DNA of 64,000 nucleotides from Dehalococcoidia bacterium (lineage in GTDB: Bacteria > Chloroflexota > Dehalococcoidia > Lucifugimonadales > Lucifugimonadaceae): contig JANQQP010000019.1 of assembly GCA_028285005.1 (NCBI GenBank), forward strand, positions 1-64,000, in the 5' to 3' direction. The notes below the pieces were generated by a model. It did not search any database. It saw only the letters and a program-made list of their open reading frames with translations, and was not told the origin of the DNA. The translations under genes were made by a program, and so were the position numbers. Positions within the stretch are counted from its first letter, which is position 1. Every line of letters starts with the position of its first letter. Positions 18,113 through 25,782 of the stretch are shown here, piece by piece.

Positions 18113-18484
18113 ATGCCAGGAGTCCCCGCATTCATACTCAGACGGCTCTACGTTAAGGGCAGTCTGCGTAATACCGATACAGGTTGGGGATTCACGCTCA
18201 AGAACTCTCTCGGTTCGGGCTACGCCAAAGGAATGCAACCCTTGAAGGTAGACGAGCAAGAGCTTCCGATGGAGATCGCCTCTTTCCACCAGGATGGAGA
18301 GGACATCACTTTCGATCGGGTGACAGAGCAGACCACTTTCGGACTCAAGATGAACAGATCGATCGATATCTCGATACAGGGCGATCAACTGACGCCCGGC
18401 GCTCACAAGGTGTGGATGGGGTTCATCGTGCCAGGCTTCGGCAGGATCGGCTTCGACTTCACGGATGAGGTGAATAGTGCCTGA
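18113..18484 (+). CDS. small beta-sandwich protein, DUF6379 / C-glycoside deglycosidase beta-subunit-like
   Basis: A 123-residue all-beta protein without signal peptide. The order of motifs resembles the small beta subunit of C-glycoside deglycosidases (DUF6379): an N-terminal FILRRLYVKGSLRNT, a PLKVDEQEL strand, a DGEDITFDRV strand, and LTPGAHKVWMGFIVPGFGR near the C-terminus. In characterised enzymes this subunit pairs with a TIM-barrel alpha subunit, which is not adjacent here (two TIM-barrel isomerases lie 41 kb away). The 3' end overlaps the epimerase gene by 8 bases. The family call is by eye and moderate. An accessory role in a sugar pathway is inferred from neighbours. Confidence 0.6.
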   Translation: MPGVPAFILRRLYVKGSLRNTDTGWGFTLKNSLGSGYAKGMQPLKVDEQELPMEIASFHQDGEDITFDRVTEQTTFGLKMNRSIDISIQGDQLTPGAHKVWMGFIVPGFGRIGFDFTDEVNSA

Positions 18485-19433
18485 GCCCGGCAGGCGCGTC
18501 CTCATTACCGGCTCTGCCGGGTTTCTTGGTGAAGCGACACTCGACTACCTGACAGCGTCCGACGATTCAGTGTTCGTTGTCGGCGTGGACCGTGTGCCTA
18601 CCAGGGGTCCACATGGTGACACTCGCAGGTTCGTCTCTGTCGTGCGTGATATCTCCGAACCTTTGCAGGACCTGATCGACGACTACTCGATCGACACGGT
18701 TATCCACCTCGCGTTCTTGCTGCAGCCTCAGCGAAATCCGGAAGAAGCTCGCAAGATCAATGTCGACGCTACCAAAAATCTGCTGGAGTCATGCGCGAAC
18801 ACAGGCGTATCCCAGTTCATCTACCTGAGCAGCGCCACCGTCTATGGCGCACATCCGGGATTCAGCCGGCCTTTTACCGAGGAAGACGCTGCGAACCCTG
18901 TCCAGGGGTTCACTTACTCGGAGCACAAGGCTGAAGCTGAGCAGCTGGTTCTGCAGCACGGCGAGGAGAGCGGTGATTGTGCAGTGTCTATTCTCCGCGG
19001 CTGCGTTGTAATGGGGCCGAATGCCCGAAACTTCATAACCGAATCGCTTGGGTTGCGGTTTCTGCCTGTTCCAGCGGGATCAAACCCCGAGATGCAATTC
19101 TTGCACGTTCAGGACTATTGCTCAGCAGTTGGCGCCGTGCTCACGCACCGCTCACGAGGCATATACAACATCGCCGGGAGCGGCACTATAAGCTGGCGCG
19201 AGATGATCAGGATCGCTGGCGGACGTCCGGTACCGGCTCCAACGTCACTGCTCAAGGCGCTCACCGACGTTACCTGGAAGCTGGGCCTTCAACAGCGATC
19301 GTCTGCCGTTGGACTGAACTTCATCCGATATCCGTGGCTGGTATCGATTGACAAGATTGCAAACGAACTGAGTTGGCAGCCGGAGCATAGCTCACAAGAA
19401 GCGGTAAGGGCATGGGCAGGGTCGCGTTCATAG
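18477..19433 (+). CDS. NAD-dependent epimerase/dehydratase (extended SDR)
   Basis: A 318-residue Rossmann protein. The dinucleotide motif is VLITGSAGFLGEA (about 9-21), the active-site Ser/Thr lies in YLSSATVYGAHP, and the catalytic pair is in TYSEHKAEAEQ (YxxxK). It starts at GTG overlapping the previous stop. It ends the long co-directional run that begins at the prenyl synthase; a 148-base gap with a possible promoter then separates the tetrapyrrole genes. Likely a nucleotide-sugar or sugar epimerase/dehydratase; substrate unknown. Confidence 0.85.
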   Translation: MPEPGRRVLITGSAGFLGEATLDYLTASDDSVFVVGVDRVPTRGPHGDTRRFVSVVRDISEPLQDLIDDYSIDTVIHLAFLLQPQRNPEEARKINVDATKNLLESCANTGVSQFIYLSSATVYGAHPGFSRPFTEEDAANPVQGFTYSEHKAEAEQLVLQHGEESGDCAVSILRGCVVMGPNARNFITESLGLRFLPVPAGSNPEMQFLHVQDYCSAVGAVLTHRSRGIYNIAGSGTISWREMIRIAGGRPVPAPTSLLKALTDVTWKLGLQQRSSAVGLNFIRYPWLVSIDKIANELSWQPEHSSQEAVRAWAGSRS

Positions 19434-19480
19434 CGAATCCGGGTCTGTGAGTGACGATCGCCCAGGATTGACCCTCTCAA

Positions 19481-19510
19481 TTCCAGTCTTGCGGCGGTTC
19501 AACGTATACA
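19481..19510 (+). promoter_or_regulatory. possible promoter before tetrapyrrole operon
   Basis: TATACA (19505-19510, within TATACAATTTAG) preceded at 18 bases by a weak TTCCAG (19481-19486), in the only AT-rich patch of the 148-base spacer before ahbAB. The -10 is good, the -35 poor. Confidence 0.3.
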
Positions 19511-19581
19511 ATTTAGAGGTTGGCTCACAACTCAAGGACTTCCTTCGGCCAAACTAAGAGTGAGAGGTTCCGGCGACGGCG

Positions 19582-20658
19582 ATGTCCCAATCTGACTTTG
19601 ATGCGGTGGATCGGAAAATTCTGAACCTGTTGCAGTCGGATTTCCCGCTGGTGAAAGAGCCCTGGAAGGCGATTGGGGCCACGGTGGGCGTGGAGGAAAG
19701 CGAAGTCCTCGAACGCGTAGGCGTCCTGAAAAAGAAGAATGTCGTCAGACAGGTAGGCGCCATCTTCGACACTCGCCGCCTCGGCTACAGCTCTACGCTC
19801 GTCGCAATGCGATTCCCGGCAGACAAGCTTGATGCCGCGGCCCAGCTGCTCAATCGTCATCCCGGCATCAGCCACAACTACGCGCGTGAAGGTCAATTCA
19901 ACCTCTGGTTCACCCTCGCTGTTCCGCCCGGCCACTCGGTCGCAGACGAAGTTGAGATATTAGGCAAGGCGACAGGAGCCGAGGCCACGAGATTGCTGCC
20001 GACAATCCGATTCTTCAAGATCGGCGTCAATTTCGACATGGAGAAAAAGGTCTCAGACGCTCGTACGTATTTCGTCCCAGACGAAGGTGACAAGCGATCG
20101 GCCAATGGATCGACTGATCCCGGTGAAGGATGGAACAGGGCTCAGGAGTTGTCTGACCTCGACACAGCGTTCATAAAGGAGCTGCAAGAGGACTTACCGC
20201 TTGAGAGTCGACCGTTCGACCCGATGGCAGCGCGCCTGGGCATGACGGTCGATCAGCTATTTGAGTACTGTCAGAACATGGTGGAGAGGCGGTTGATGCG
20301 CCGGTACAGCGCCGTGCTCTACCACCGGCGAGCCGGATTCAACGCCAACGCGATGATCGTTTGGAAGGTCCCCGAAGAACGGGCACAGGAAGTCGGCGAG
20401 ATCATGGCGACCTCTCCCGCTGTAACACACTGTTACCAGCGACCAACGTACGAGGACTGGCACTACTCACATTTCACGATGGTCCACGCCACCACGAAGG
20501 ATGAGTGTGAATCCATAGCGAGGGACATTGAAGAGAAGACCGGCCTAAGAGACCGCCTTCTCCTTTACAGCACACGCGAGTACAAAAAGACTCGGGTGCG
20601 TTACTTCGTTGAAGACGAGTTCAGCCTTGAAGAACTCGAGAAGGTTGAAGTCAGCTAG
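19582..20658 (+). CDS. ahbAB: AhbA-AhbB fusion, sirohaem decarboxylase (Lrp/AsnC type)
   Basis: A 358-residue protein made of two tandem AsnC/Lrp-like units (about 1-165 and 185-350), each with a helix-turn-helix-like N-part and a ferredoxin-like C-part. AhbA and AhbB decarboxylate the acetate chains of sirohaem to give didecarboxysirohaem in the alternative haem pathway; NirDL fusions do the same in haem d1 synthesis. Unit 1 carries NYAREGQFNLWFTLAVP and unit 2 carries HCYQRPTYEDWHYSHFTMVHA, the conserved family blocks. It starts a run with precorrin-2 dehydrogenase, hemC, cobA-hemD and hemB, which favours the haem role over transcription regulation. No AhbC or AhbD lies nearby. Confidence 0.88.
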   Translation: MSQSDFDAVDRKILNLLQSDFPLVKEPWKAIGATVGVEESEVLERVGVLKKKNVVRQVGAIFDTRRLGYSSTLVAMRFPADKLDAAAQLLNRHPGISHNYAREGQFNLWFTLAVPPGHSVADEVEILGKATGAEATRLLPTIRFFKIGVNFDMEKKVSDARTYFVPDEGDKRSANGSTDPGEGWNRAQELSDLDTAFIKELQEDLPLESRPFDPMAARLGMTVDQLFEYCQNMVERRLMRRYSAVLYHRRAGFNANAMIVWKVPEERAQEVGEIMATSPAVTHCYQRPTYEDWHYSHFTMVHATTKDECESIARDIEEKTGLRDRLLLYSTREYKKTRVRYFVEDEFSLEELEKVEVS

Positions 20659-20698
20659 CAGCCGTTAACTCCCTGGCTACGACTACGAGGAACCGAGA

Positions 20699-21406
20699 TT
20701 GCCACGCTACTACGGTGTTTTTCTTGATGTGCAAGACCGACTGGGACTCGTCTTTGGTGGCGATGCCCACGAAGGCCAACGAAAGGTTGAGTATCTGCTC
20801 GAGTGCGGGTCTGATGTGAAGCTTTTCAGTCCGGAGGCAGACACTTCCGAAAGACTGAAGGAGCTTGCCGCCTCGGGTGAGATTGAGTGGGTGAAACGCA
20901 CCTACGAACCAGGTGACCTCGAAGGTGCGTGGCTGGTCATCGTTGCGGACACATCGAGCCAGCAGATCAACGAAGCTATCTCCGCGGAGGCCAGGGAGCG
21001 TAACGTGCTCCTGAACGTGATGGACGTGACTCCGCTGTGCACGTTCATTGCGCCTGCGCTAATTCACCGCAATGAAGTGACGGTTGCCGTGAGCACAGCG
21101 GGCAGTTCGCCGGCACTTGCTCGCAGACTGCGTGAAGAAATGTCAGCCGACACATGCAGCTGCCTTCGCTGGGCAAACGTCGGGCCTATACTTGCTGATG
21201 CAAGGAAGGATGTGAGAGGCCGCGGTCTCGTCATGTGCCCTGAGAAGTGGCAGACGTTCATGACACCGACGTGGCTGGATGAGGCCGAGCACGGCGATTC
21301 GCGCAAAGCCCAGGATGAGCTGATAGAGGGACTGGAAAGCGTGGCCTGCGCTTCCTGCGCGCCGTACGGCTCTTGTCAGCGAATTGAGACCCCGGCGCCT
21401 CACTAG
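20699..21406 (+). CDS. divergent precorrin-2 dehydrogenase (Met8/CysG N-domain like)
   Basis: A 235-residue protein expected to oxidise precorrin-2 to sirohydrochlorin. The core LNVMDVTPLCTFIAPALIHRNEVTVAVSTAGSSPALARR matches the family's catalytic and dimerisation region (near 103-142; the Asp of VMDVT corresponds to the catalytic Asp). The NAD motif is degenerate: VFGGDAHEGQRK replaces the usual VGGGxVAxRK. The C-terminus carries an unusual Cys-rich tail (VACASCAPYGSCQR). It starts at TTG with GAGGAA upstream, 40 bases after ahbAB and 15 bases before hemC. The product supplies sirohydrochlorin for the downstream sirohaem route. Confidence 0.8.
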   Translation: MPRYYGVFLDVQDRLGLVFGGDAHEGQRKVEYLLECGSDVKLFSPEADTSERLKELAASGEIEWVKRTYEPGDLEGAWLVIVADTSSQQINEAISAEARERNVLLNVMDVTPLCTFIAPALIHRNEVTVAVSTAGSSPALARRLREEMSADTCSCLRWANVGPILADARKDVRGRGLVMCPEKWQTFMTPTWLDEAEHGDSRKAQDELIEGLESVACASCAPYGSCQRIETPAPH

Positions 21407-21421
21407 CCAGGGCAGATACAG

Positions 21422-22354
21422 ATGAGCGAGCCCATCAAGGTCGGCACCAGGGGCAGCAGACTGGCCCTGGTTCAGGCTGACCTGGTCATCGATGCCCTCA
21501 GACAGTCGAATCCCGGAGCGCAGTTCGAACGCGAGATCATTCGCACCGCCGGCGATCGGGATAAAACGACCGACATCGCGAACGTGGGATACGGCGTTTT
21601 CGTGTCTGAGCTGGAGAACGCTCTGCTGGACGGAAGAATAGGTATCGCCGTCCATAGCCTCAAGGACATGCCGTCTAAGCTCGGATCCGAATTCGCCATC
21701 GCTGCCGTTCCGTACCGTGAAGACCCGCGTGATGTGATCATCAGTCGCAACGGTGCTGGATTGATGGATCTTCCCACCGGAGCGACGGTCGGGACTGGAA
21801 GCGCGCGCAGGAAAACTCTGCTGCTGGAGAAACGACCCGATCTGAAGGTTGTCCCGATTCGAGGGAACGTTCCTACTCGCCTGGACAAATTAGACAGTGA
21901 GGATGGGCCAGACGCCATTGTGCTAGCCGCCGCCGGTCTCAATCGGCTAGGCCTCTCAGACAGAGTTAGCGAGTACCTGAAGTGCTGGGACTTCGTTGCA
22001 GCAGTCGGTCAGGGCGCGCTGGCGGTCGAAACGCGGGCCGAAGACGCCTCTAGCCAGAACATGGCGAAACTCCTTCAGCATCACGAGACTCGTATTGCGG
22101 TGGACGCTGAGCGCACATTCCTGGCTGCGATGGAGAGCGGCTGCTCCGCCCCAGTATCTGCCCACGCGAGGGTCCGTGGCAGCGAAGTCTCTATTCACTC
22201 ATTTGCCGGTTCAGTCGACGGCTCGAAAGTGCTCAGGGCGGAGCGAGCCGGTGAAGCTTCGAACGCCAATTCGCTGGCACTGGAGCTGGCTGAAGAACTT
22301 CTGGACGACGGTGCCGCGGAGCTCACCGGACATCAGCCAGCAGGTGCGGAGTGA
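21422..22354 (+). CDS. hemC: porphobilinogen deaminase (hydroxymethylbilane synthase)
   Basis: A 310-residue cytoplasmic enzyme polymerising four porphobilinogens to hydroxymethylbilane. It starts with the family signature IKVGTRGSRLALVQADLV. Conserved segments include VGYGVFVSELENALLDGRIGIAVHSLKDMPS, TGSARRK and VPIRGNVPTRLDKL. The dipyrromethane cofactor Cys is C241 (MESGCSAPV). A 4-base GTGA overlap joins it to cobA-hemD, whose HemD half acts on its product. Confidence 0.97.
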   Translation: MSEPIKVGTRGSRLALVQADLVIDALRQSNPGAQFEREIIRTAGDRDKTTDIANVGYGVFVSELENALLDGRIGIAVHSLKDMPSKLGSEFAIAAVPYREDPRDVIISRNGAGLMDLPTGATVGTGSARRKTLLLEKRPDLKVVPIRGNVPTRLDKLDSEDGPDAIVLAAAGLNRLGLSDRVSEYLKCWDFVAAVGQGALAVETRAEDASSQNMAKLLQHHETRIAVDAERTFLAAMESGCSAPVSAHARVRGSEVSIHSFAGSVDGSKVLRAERAGEASNANSLALELAEELLDDGAAELTGHQPAGAE

Positions 22355-23880
22355 GCACGCCGGGAACTGTGTATCTGGTCGGCGCCGGGCCCGGCGACCC
22401 CGGACTGCTTACCGTTCGAGGACTGGAGATACTGCGATCGGCGGACGCAGTCGTTTTCGACAGCCTTGCACCTCAAAAACTACTCTCTGAAGCACGAGCC
22501 GACGCGAAGATGATCGACGCTGGCAAACGTCGCGGAAACCACCGCATGAGCCAGGACGAGATCAATGCCGAGCTGATCAACCTGAGCAGGGCCGGCGAAT
22601 CTGTCTGCCGTTTGAAAGGCGGCGACCCTTTCGTGTTTGGCAGAGGCGGCGAAGAGGCATCGGCCTTGCGGGAAGCAGGCCTGCCCTGGGAGGTTGTGCC
22701 AGGTATCACGTCACCGATTGCTGCGCCCGCCTACGCAGGCATACCGATCACCCAGCGCGGCATGGCCTCATCTTTCACCGTTGTGACAGGTAGCGAGGAC
22801 CCGAACCAGCCCGACTCACTGATCGATTGGGAAGCGCTCGCCAAAGTTGGCGGGACCCTCGCGTTCGTAATGGCCTGGAAAAGCATGCCGAAAATCGTCG
22901 AGTCTTTGATCGCGAACGGCATCACACCCGAAACACCCGCCGCTCTGGTCCAGTGGGGTACAACTGCCGCTCAGAAGTCAGTCACGGGGCGTGTGGATGA
23001 GATAGTTGATCTAGGGATTGCGGCTGGAGTTGGTGCGCCAGTGATACTGATAGTTGGTGAAGTCTCCTCTTTGAGAGAACAGCTGTCCTGGTTCGATACG
23101 AGACCGCTGTTCGGCCGCAGGGTGTTGATCACCAGGGCGAGGTCGCAAGCAAGTCGACTGGCCGACAAGCTCGAAGCACACGGCGCCGAAACGGTGCAGG
23201 TCCCTGCCATAGAGGTACTTCCTGTCGAAGACTTCTCCGAGCTGGATAGCGTAGTCGGCAAGCTCGCAGAGTATGACTGGATCACTTTCACTTCATCGAA
23301 CGGAGTCCAGAAACTCTGGGACCGAATCGTGGCGGCAGGGCTTGATGCCCGTGCATTCGCCAGCGCGAAGATCGCAGCAGTTGGCCCGTCAACCGCACGG
23401 GCACTTGGCTCGGTCGGTCTGACTGCGGACCTCGTGCCCGACAATTTCGATGCGGAGTCGCTGATGGAGCGGTTCGCCGCGCTCGACGTGGCTCCGAAAC
23501 ATGTGCTGTTCCCGCGGTCGGAGATCGGACGTGAGTCATTGATCGAAGGACTTCGCGAGATGGGAGCGGATGTCGATCCCGTCACCGCGTATCGCACTGT
23601 GATCTCCGACGCCTCGGCTCAAGACGCTATTGAGGCCTACGCAGACGGGATAGATATCACCACGTTTACGAGTTCATCCTCCGTCGAAAACCTTGTGAAG
23701 CTACTGGATGGAGATGTCACACAGATCAACGAGTCACTTGTGGCATGCATCGGACCTATCACTGCTGAAACGGCGCAGGCGAACGGTATCGAAGTGAACG
23801 TGATGGCCGAAGAGCAGACGATCGATGGCTTAGTCGATGCCATCTTGAACTCGCTCAAAACGGGAGCCGCAGTTGAGTAA
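22351..23880 (+). CDS. cobA-hemD: CobA-HemD fusion: uroporphyrinogen-III methyltransferase / synthase
   Basis: A bifunctional 509-residue protein. Residues 1-245 are a SAM-dependent uroporphyrinogen-III C-methyltransferase (VYLVGAGPGDPGLLTVRG, LKGGDPFVFGRGGEEA, ITSPIAAPAYAGIPITQRG), giving precorrin-2. Residues 255-505 are uroporphyrinogen-III synthase (RRVLITRARSQASRLADKL, DWITFTSSNGVQKL). The fusion is common in Firmicutes and Chloroflexota-like lineages. It starts at GTG overlapping hemC and ends overlapping hemB by 8 bases. With the upstream genes it directs flux from hydroxymethylbilane to sirohaem. Confidence 0.96.
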   Translation: MSTPGTVYLVGAGPGDPGLLTVRGLEILRSADAVVFDSLAPQKLLSEARADAKMIDAGKRRGNHRMSQDEINAELINLSRAGESVCRLKGGDPFVFGRGGEEASALREAGLPWEVVPGITSPIAAPAYAGIPITQRGMASSFTVVTGSEDPNQPDSLIDWEALAKVGGTLAFVMAWKSMPKIVESLIANGITPETPAALVQWGTTAAQKSVTGRVDEIVDLGIAAGVGAPVILIVGEVSSLREQLSWFDTRPLFGRRVLITRARSQASRLADKLEAHGAETVQVPAIEVLPVEDFSELDSVVGKLAEYDWITFTSSNGVQKLWDRIVAAGLDARAFASAKIAAVGPSTARALGSVGLTADLVPDNFDAESLMERFAALDVAPKHVLFPRSEIGRESLIEGLREMGADVDPVTAYRTVISDASAQDAIEAYADGIDITTFTSSSSVENLVKLLDGDVTQINESLVACIGPITAETAQANGIEVNVMAEEQTIDGLVDAILNSLKTGAAVE

Positions 23881-24862
23881 TGAACTCCAGTTCACTCGAC
23901 TCAGACACCTGAGAGAGACCGACGAGGTAAGGCGTAAGAACGCCGAGACCGTTCTTGATGTGTCCGAACTCGTTTACCCTATCTTCGTGACCCTGGGTTC
24001 GGGCATCAAGCGGCCGATAGACGCGATGCCGGAGCAGTTCCAGATGTCGCCAGACGTCGCCCTCAAATTGCTCGAAGGCGTTCACTCGACTGGCATCGAC
24101 AAGGTTCTGCTATTCGGACTGCCAGAGCGAAAAGACTCGATCGGTAGCTCCGCCAGCGATGCGGATGAGGCCGTCCAGTCCACGGTCCGCCAGATCAAGC
24201 ATGCCTTGCCGGACATGACAGTGATCACCGATGTTTGCCTCTGCGAGTACACAGAGCACGGGCATTGCGGCGTATTGACGCCAGAGGGACAAGTAGACAA
24301 CGACGCTACCTTGTCACTGCTGGCGAATGCCGCGGTCTCGCATGCCGACGCCGGAGCCGACATCGTCGCGCCATCGGCAATGATGGACGGGCAGGTAGCC
24401 GCGATTCGCGCTGGACTGGAACAGTCCGGACACTCAGACACACAGATCATGGGTTACTCGGCGAAGTACGCCTCTAACTTCTACGGCCCGTTTCGCGAGG
24501 CTGCAGGGTCGACTCCACAGTTCGGCGATCGCCGCAGCTACCAGATGGCATTCACCCAGTCGGACGAGGCAATGCTTGAGATCGAGGCGGATATCGCGGA
24601 AGGCGCTGACTACATCATGGTCAAGCCTGCCCTCGCCTACCTCGACGTAATCCGCCGAGCTGCAGAGACCTTCGCTGGTAAACCGCTCGCCGCATACAAC
24701 GTCAGCGGCGAGTACTCGTCAATCAAGGCAGCAGCGGCGAACGGCTGGATTGACGAACGCGGAGCCGCGACTGAGGTTCTAACTGCGATCAAGAGGGCCG
24801 GGGCCGATCTGATCATCACCTACTTCGCGCCAGATGCAGCTCGCTGGCTGGCAGAGCAGTAG
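23873..24862 (+). CDS. hemB: delta-aminolevulinate dehydratase (porphobilinogen synthase)
   Basis: A 329-residue enzyme joining two 5-aminolevulinates to porphobilinogen. The zinc-type active site is clear: DVCLCEYTEHGHCG with C122, C124 and C132. Schiff-base lysines lie in MGYSAKYASNFYGPFR and YIMVKPALAYLD. It starts at TTG, overlapping the end of hemD. It is the last gene of the tetrapyrrole run; glutamyl-tRNA reductase (hemA) and hemL are not in the window. Confidence 0.97.
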   Translation: MSNELQFTRLRHLRETDEVRRKNAETVLDVSELVYPIFVTLGSGIKRPIDAMPEQFQMSPDVALKLLEGVHSTGIDKVLLFGLPERKDSIGSSASDADEAVQSTVRQIKHALPDMTVITDVCLCEYTEHGHCGVLTPEGQVDNDATLSLLANAAVSHADAGADIVAPSAMMDGQVAAIRAGLEQSGHSDTQIMGYSAKYASNFYGPFREAAGSTPQFGDRRSYQMAFTQSDEAMLEIEADIAEGADYIMVKPALAYLDVIRRAAETFAGKPLAAYNVSGEYSSIKAAAANGWIDERGAATEVLTAIKRAGADLIITYFAPDAARWLAEQ

Positions 24863-25001
24863 TAAAATGTGCGGTCGAATTATTGTTAAGCAGTGCCCTT
24901 AAGCATCTATCAAGGTGCACCGATCCCTGGGCAGCACGGCTTAACCACTCTGTGCCTTAGACGACCGTGTGTTCGACGGTGCGATTACCAGGAGTTGAGC
25001 G

Positions 25002-25733
25002 ATGAGTTACTTCACAGACCGCGACAACCTGCGCGCTACGCTCGCGGAATTCCTGGCGACGTTCCTGCTCGTGTTCATCGGCGTCGGGGCGATTGGCGCG
25101 TTCACTGATGTGAGTAACGTTGCCGGACCGCAGATCCTTCTGATTGGTGTCGCCCATGGTCTCGCCGTTGCTGTTGGCGTCATCGCAGTCGGTAGGGTTT
25201 CGGGCGCACACATCAACCCTGCCGTCACGGTCGCAGCTCTGATCTCGGGCCGTATCGGCCTGGTCAGATCCGGCATGTACATCGTCGCTCAGCTGGGTGG
25301 TGCGGCCGTTGCAATGGTGGCGCTCGACGGCTCAGCATTCCAGACGAACAACCTGGGACTGCATGCTCCGGGATTGAATGTGACCACAGGCAACGCCTTC
25401 GTCATCGAGGTGGTGCTGACGTTCTTCCTGGTGTTCGTAATCTTCGCTACCGCACTAGACAAGCGAAACACCACTGCCCTTGCTCCGCTGGCTATTGGCG
25501 GCATGATCGCTATGGGCCACTTCGTGGCTATTCCCCTCACCGGAGCATCCATGAACCCGGCACGGAGCTTCGGCCCTGCCCTGATACACGGAGAATGGGC
25601 CGATCACTGGATCTACTGGGCGGCCCCGATTGCCGGCGCGGTTATCGCTGCCATCGTCTACGTGACCATCTTTGGCACTGCCAACGACCGGGCACGGGCA
25701 GGTGCTATCTCGCTCGGTGAACCCGAATCGTGA
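25002..25733 (+). CDS. aquaporin (MIP family channel)
   Basis: A 243-residue inner-membrane channel with six transmembrane helices and two half-helices. Both pore motifs are intact: HINPAVTVAAL (first NPA) and SMNPARSFGPAL (second NPA). The residues after the second NPA (ARSFG) are of the water-channel type. AGGAG lies 5 bases before the ATG. It is followed by a second, more glycerol-facilitator-like MIP gene. A 139-base gap separates it from hemB and shows no clear terminator. Confidence 0.93.
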   Translation: MSYFTDRDNLRATLAEFLATFLLVFIGVGAIGAFTDVSNVAGPQILLIGVAHGLAVAVGVIAVGRVSGAHINPAVTVAALISGRIGLVRSGMYIVAQLGGAAVAMVALDGSAFQTNNLGLHAPGLNVTTGNAFVIEVVLTFFLVFVIFATALDKRNTTALAPLAIGGMIAMGHFVAIPLTGASMNPARSFGPALIHGEWADHWIYWAAPIAGAVIAAIVYVTIFGTANDRARAGAISLGEPES

Positions 25734-25751
25734 TTGATCACCGGTCGTTTG

Positions 25752-25768
25752 GTTAACGGACCGTTAAC
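25752..25768. promoter_or_regulatory. 17-bp perfect palindrome, candidate operator before aqpS-arsC
   Basis: GTTAACGG-A-CCGTTAAC is a perfect inverted repeat with 8-bp arms and one central base. It ends 14 bases before the GTG of the aquaglyceroporin gene, in a 49-base spacer with no good ribosome site. I did not notice the same palindrome elsewhere in the window. It is a plausible repressor site, but no regulator gene is next to it. Confidence 0.4.
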
Positions 25769-25782
25769 TGAACTCGATTAGC

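Noticed and set aside
22971-23597. 208-residue minus-strand frame inside cobA-hemD
   Set aside because: Ser/Thr/Pro-rich antisense of a clear HemD domain; no ribosome site or family match.
24863-25001. Possible riboswitch or RNA element between hemB and the aquaporin gene
   Set aside because: Short complementary pieces can be found, but no known conserved riboswitch core and no strong terminator-like switch was recognisable.
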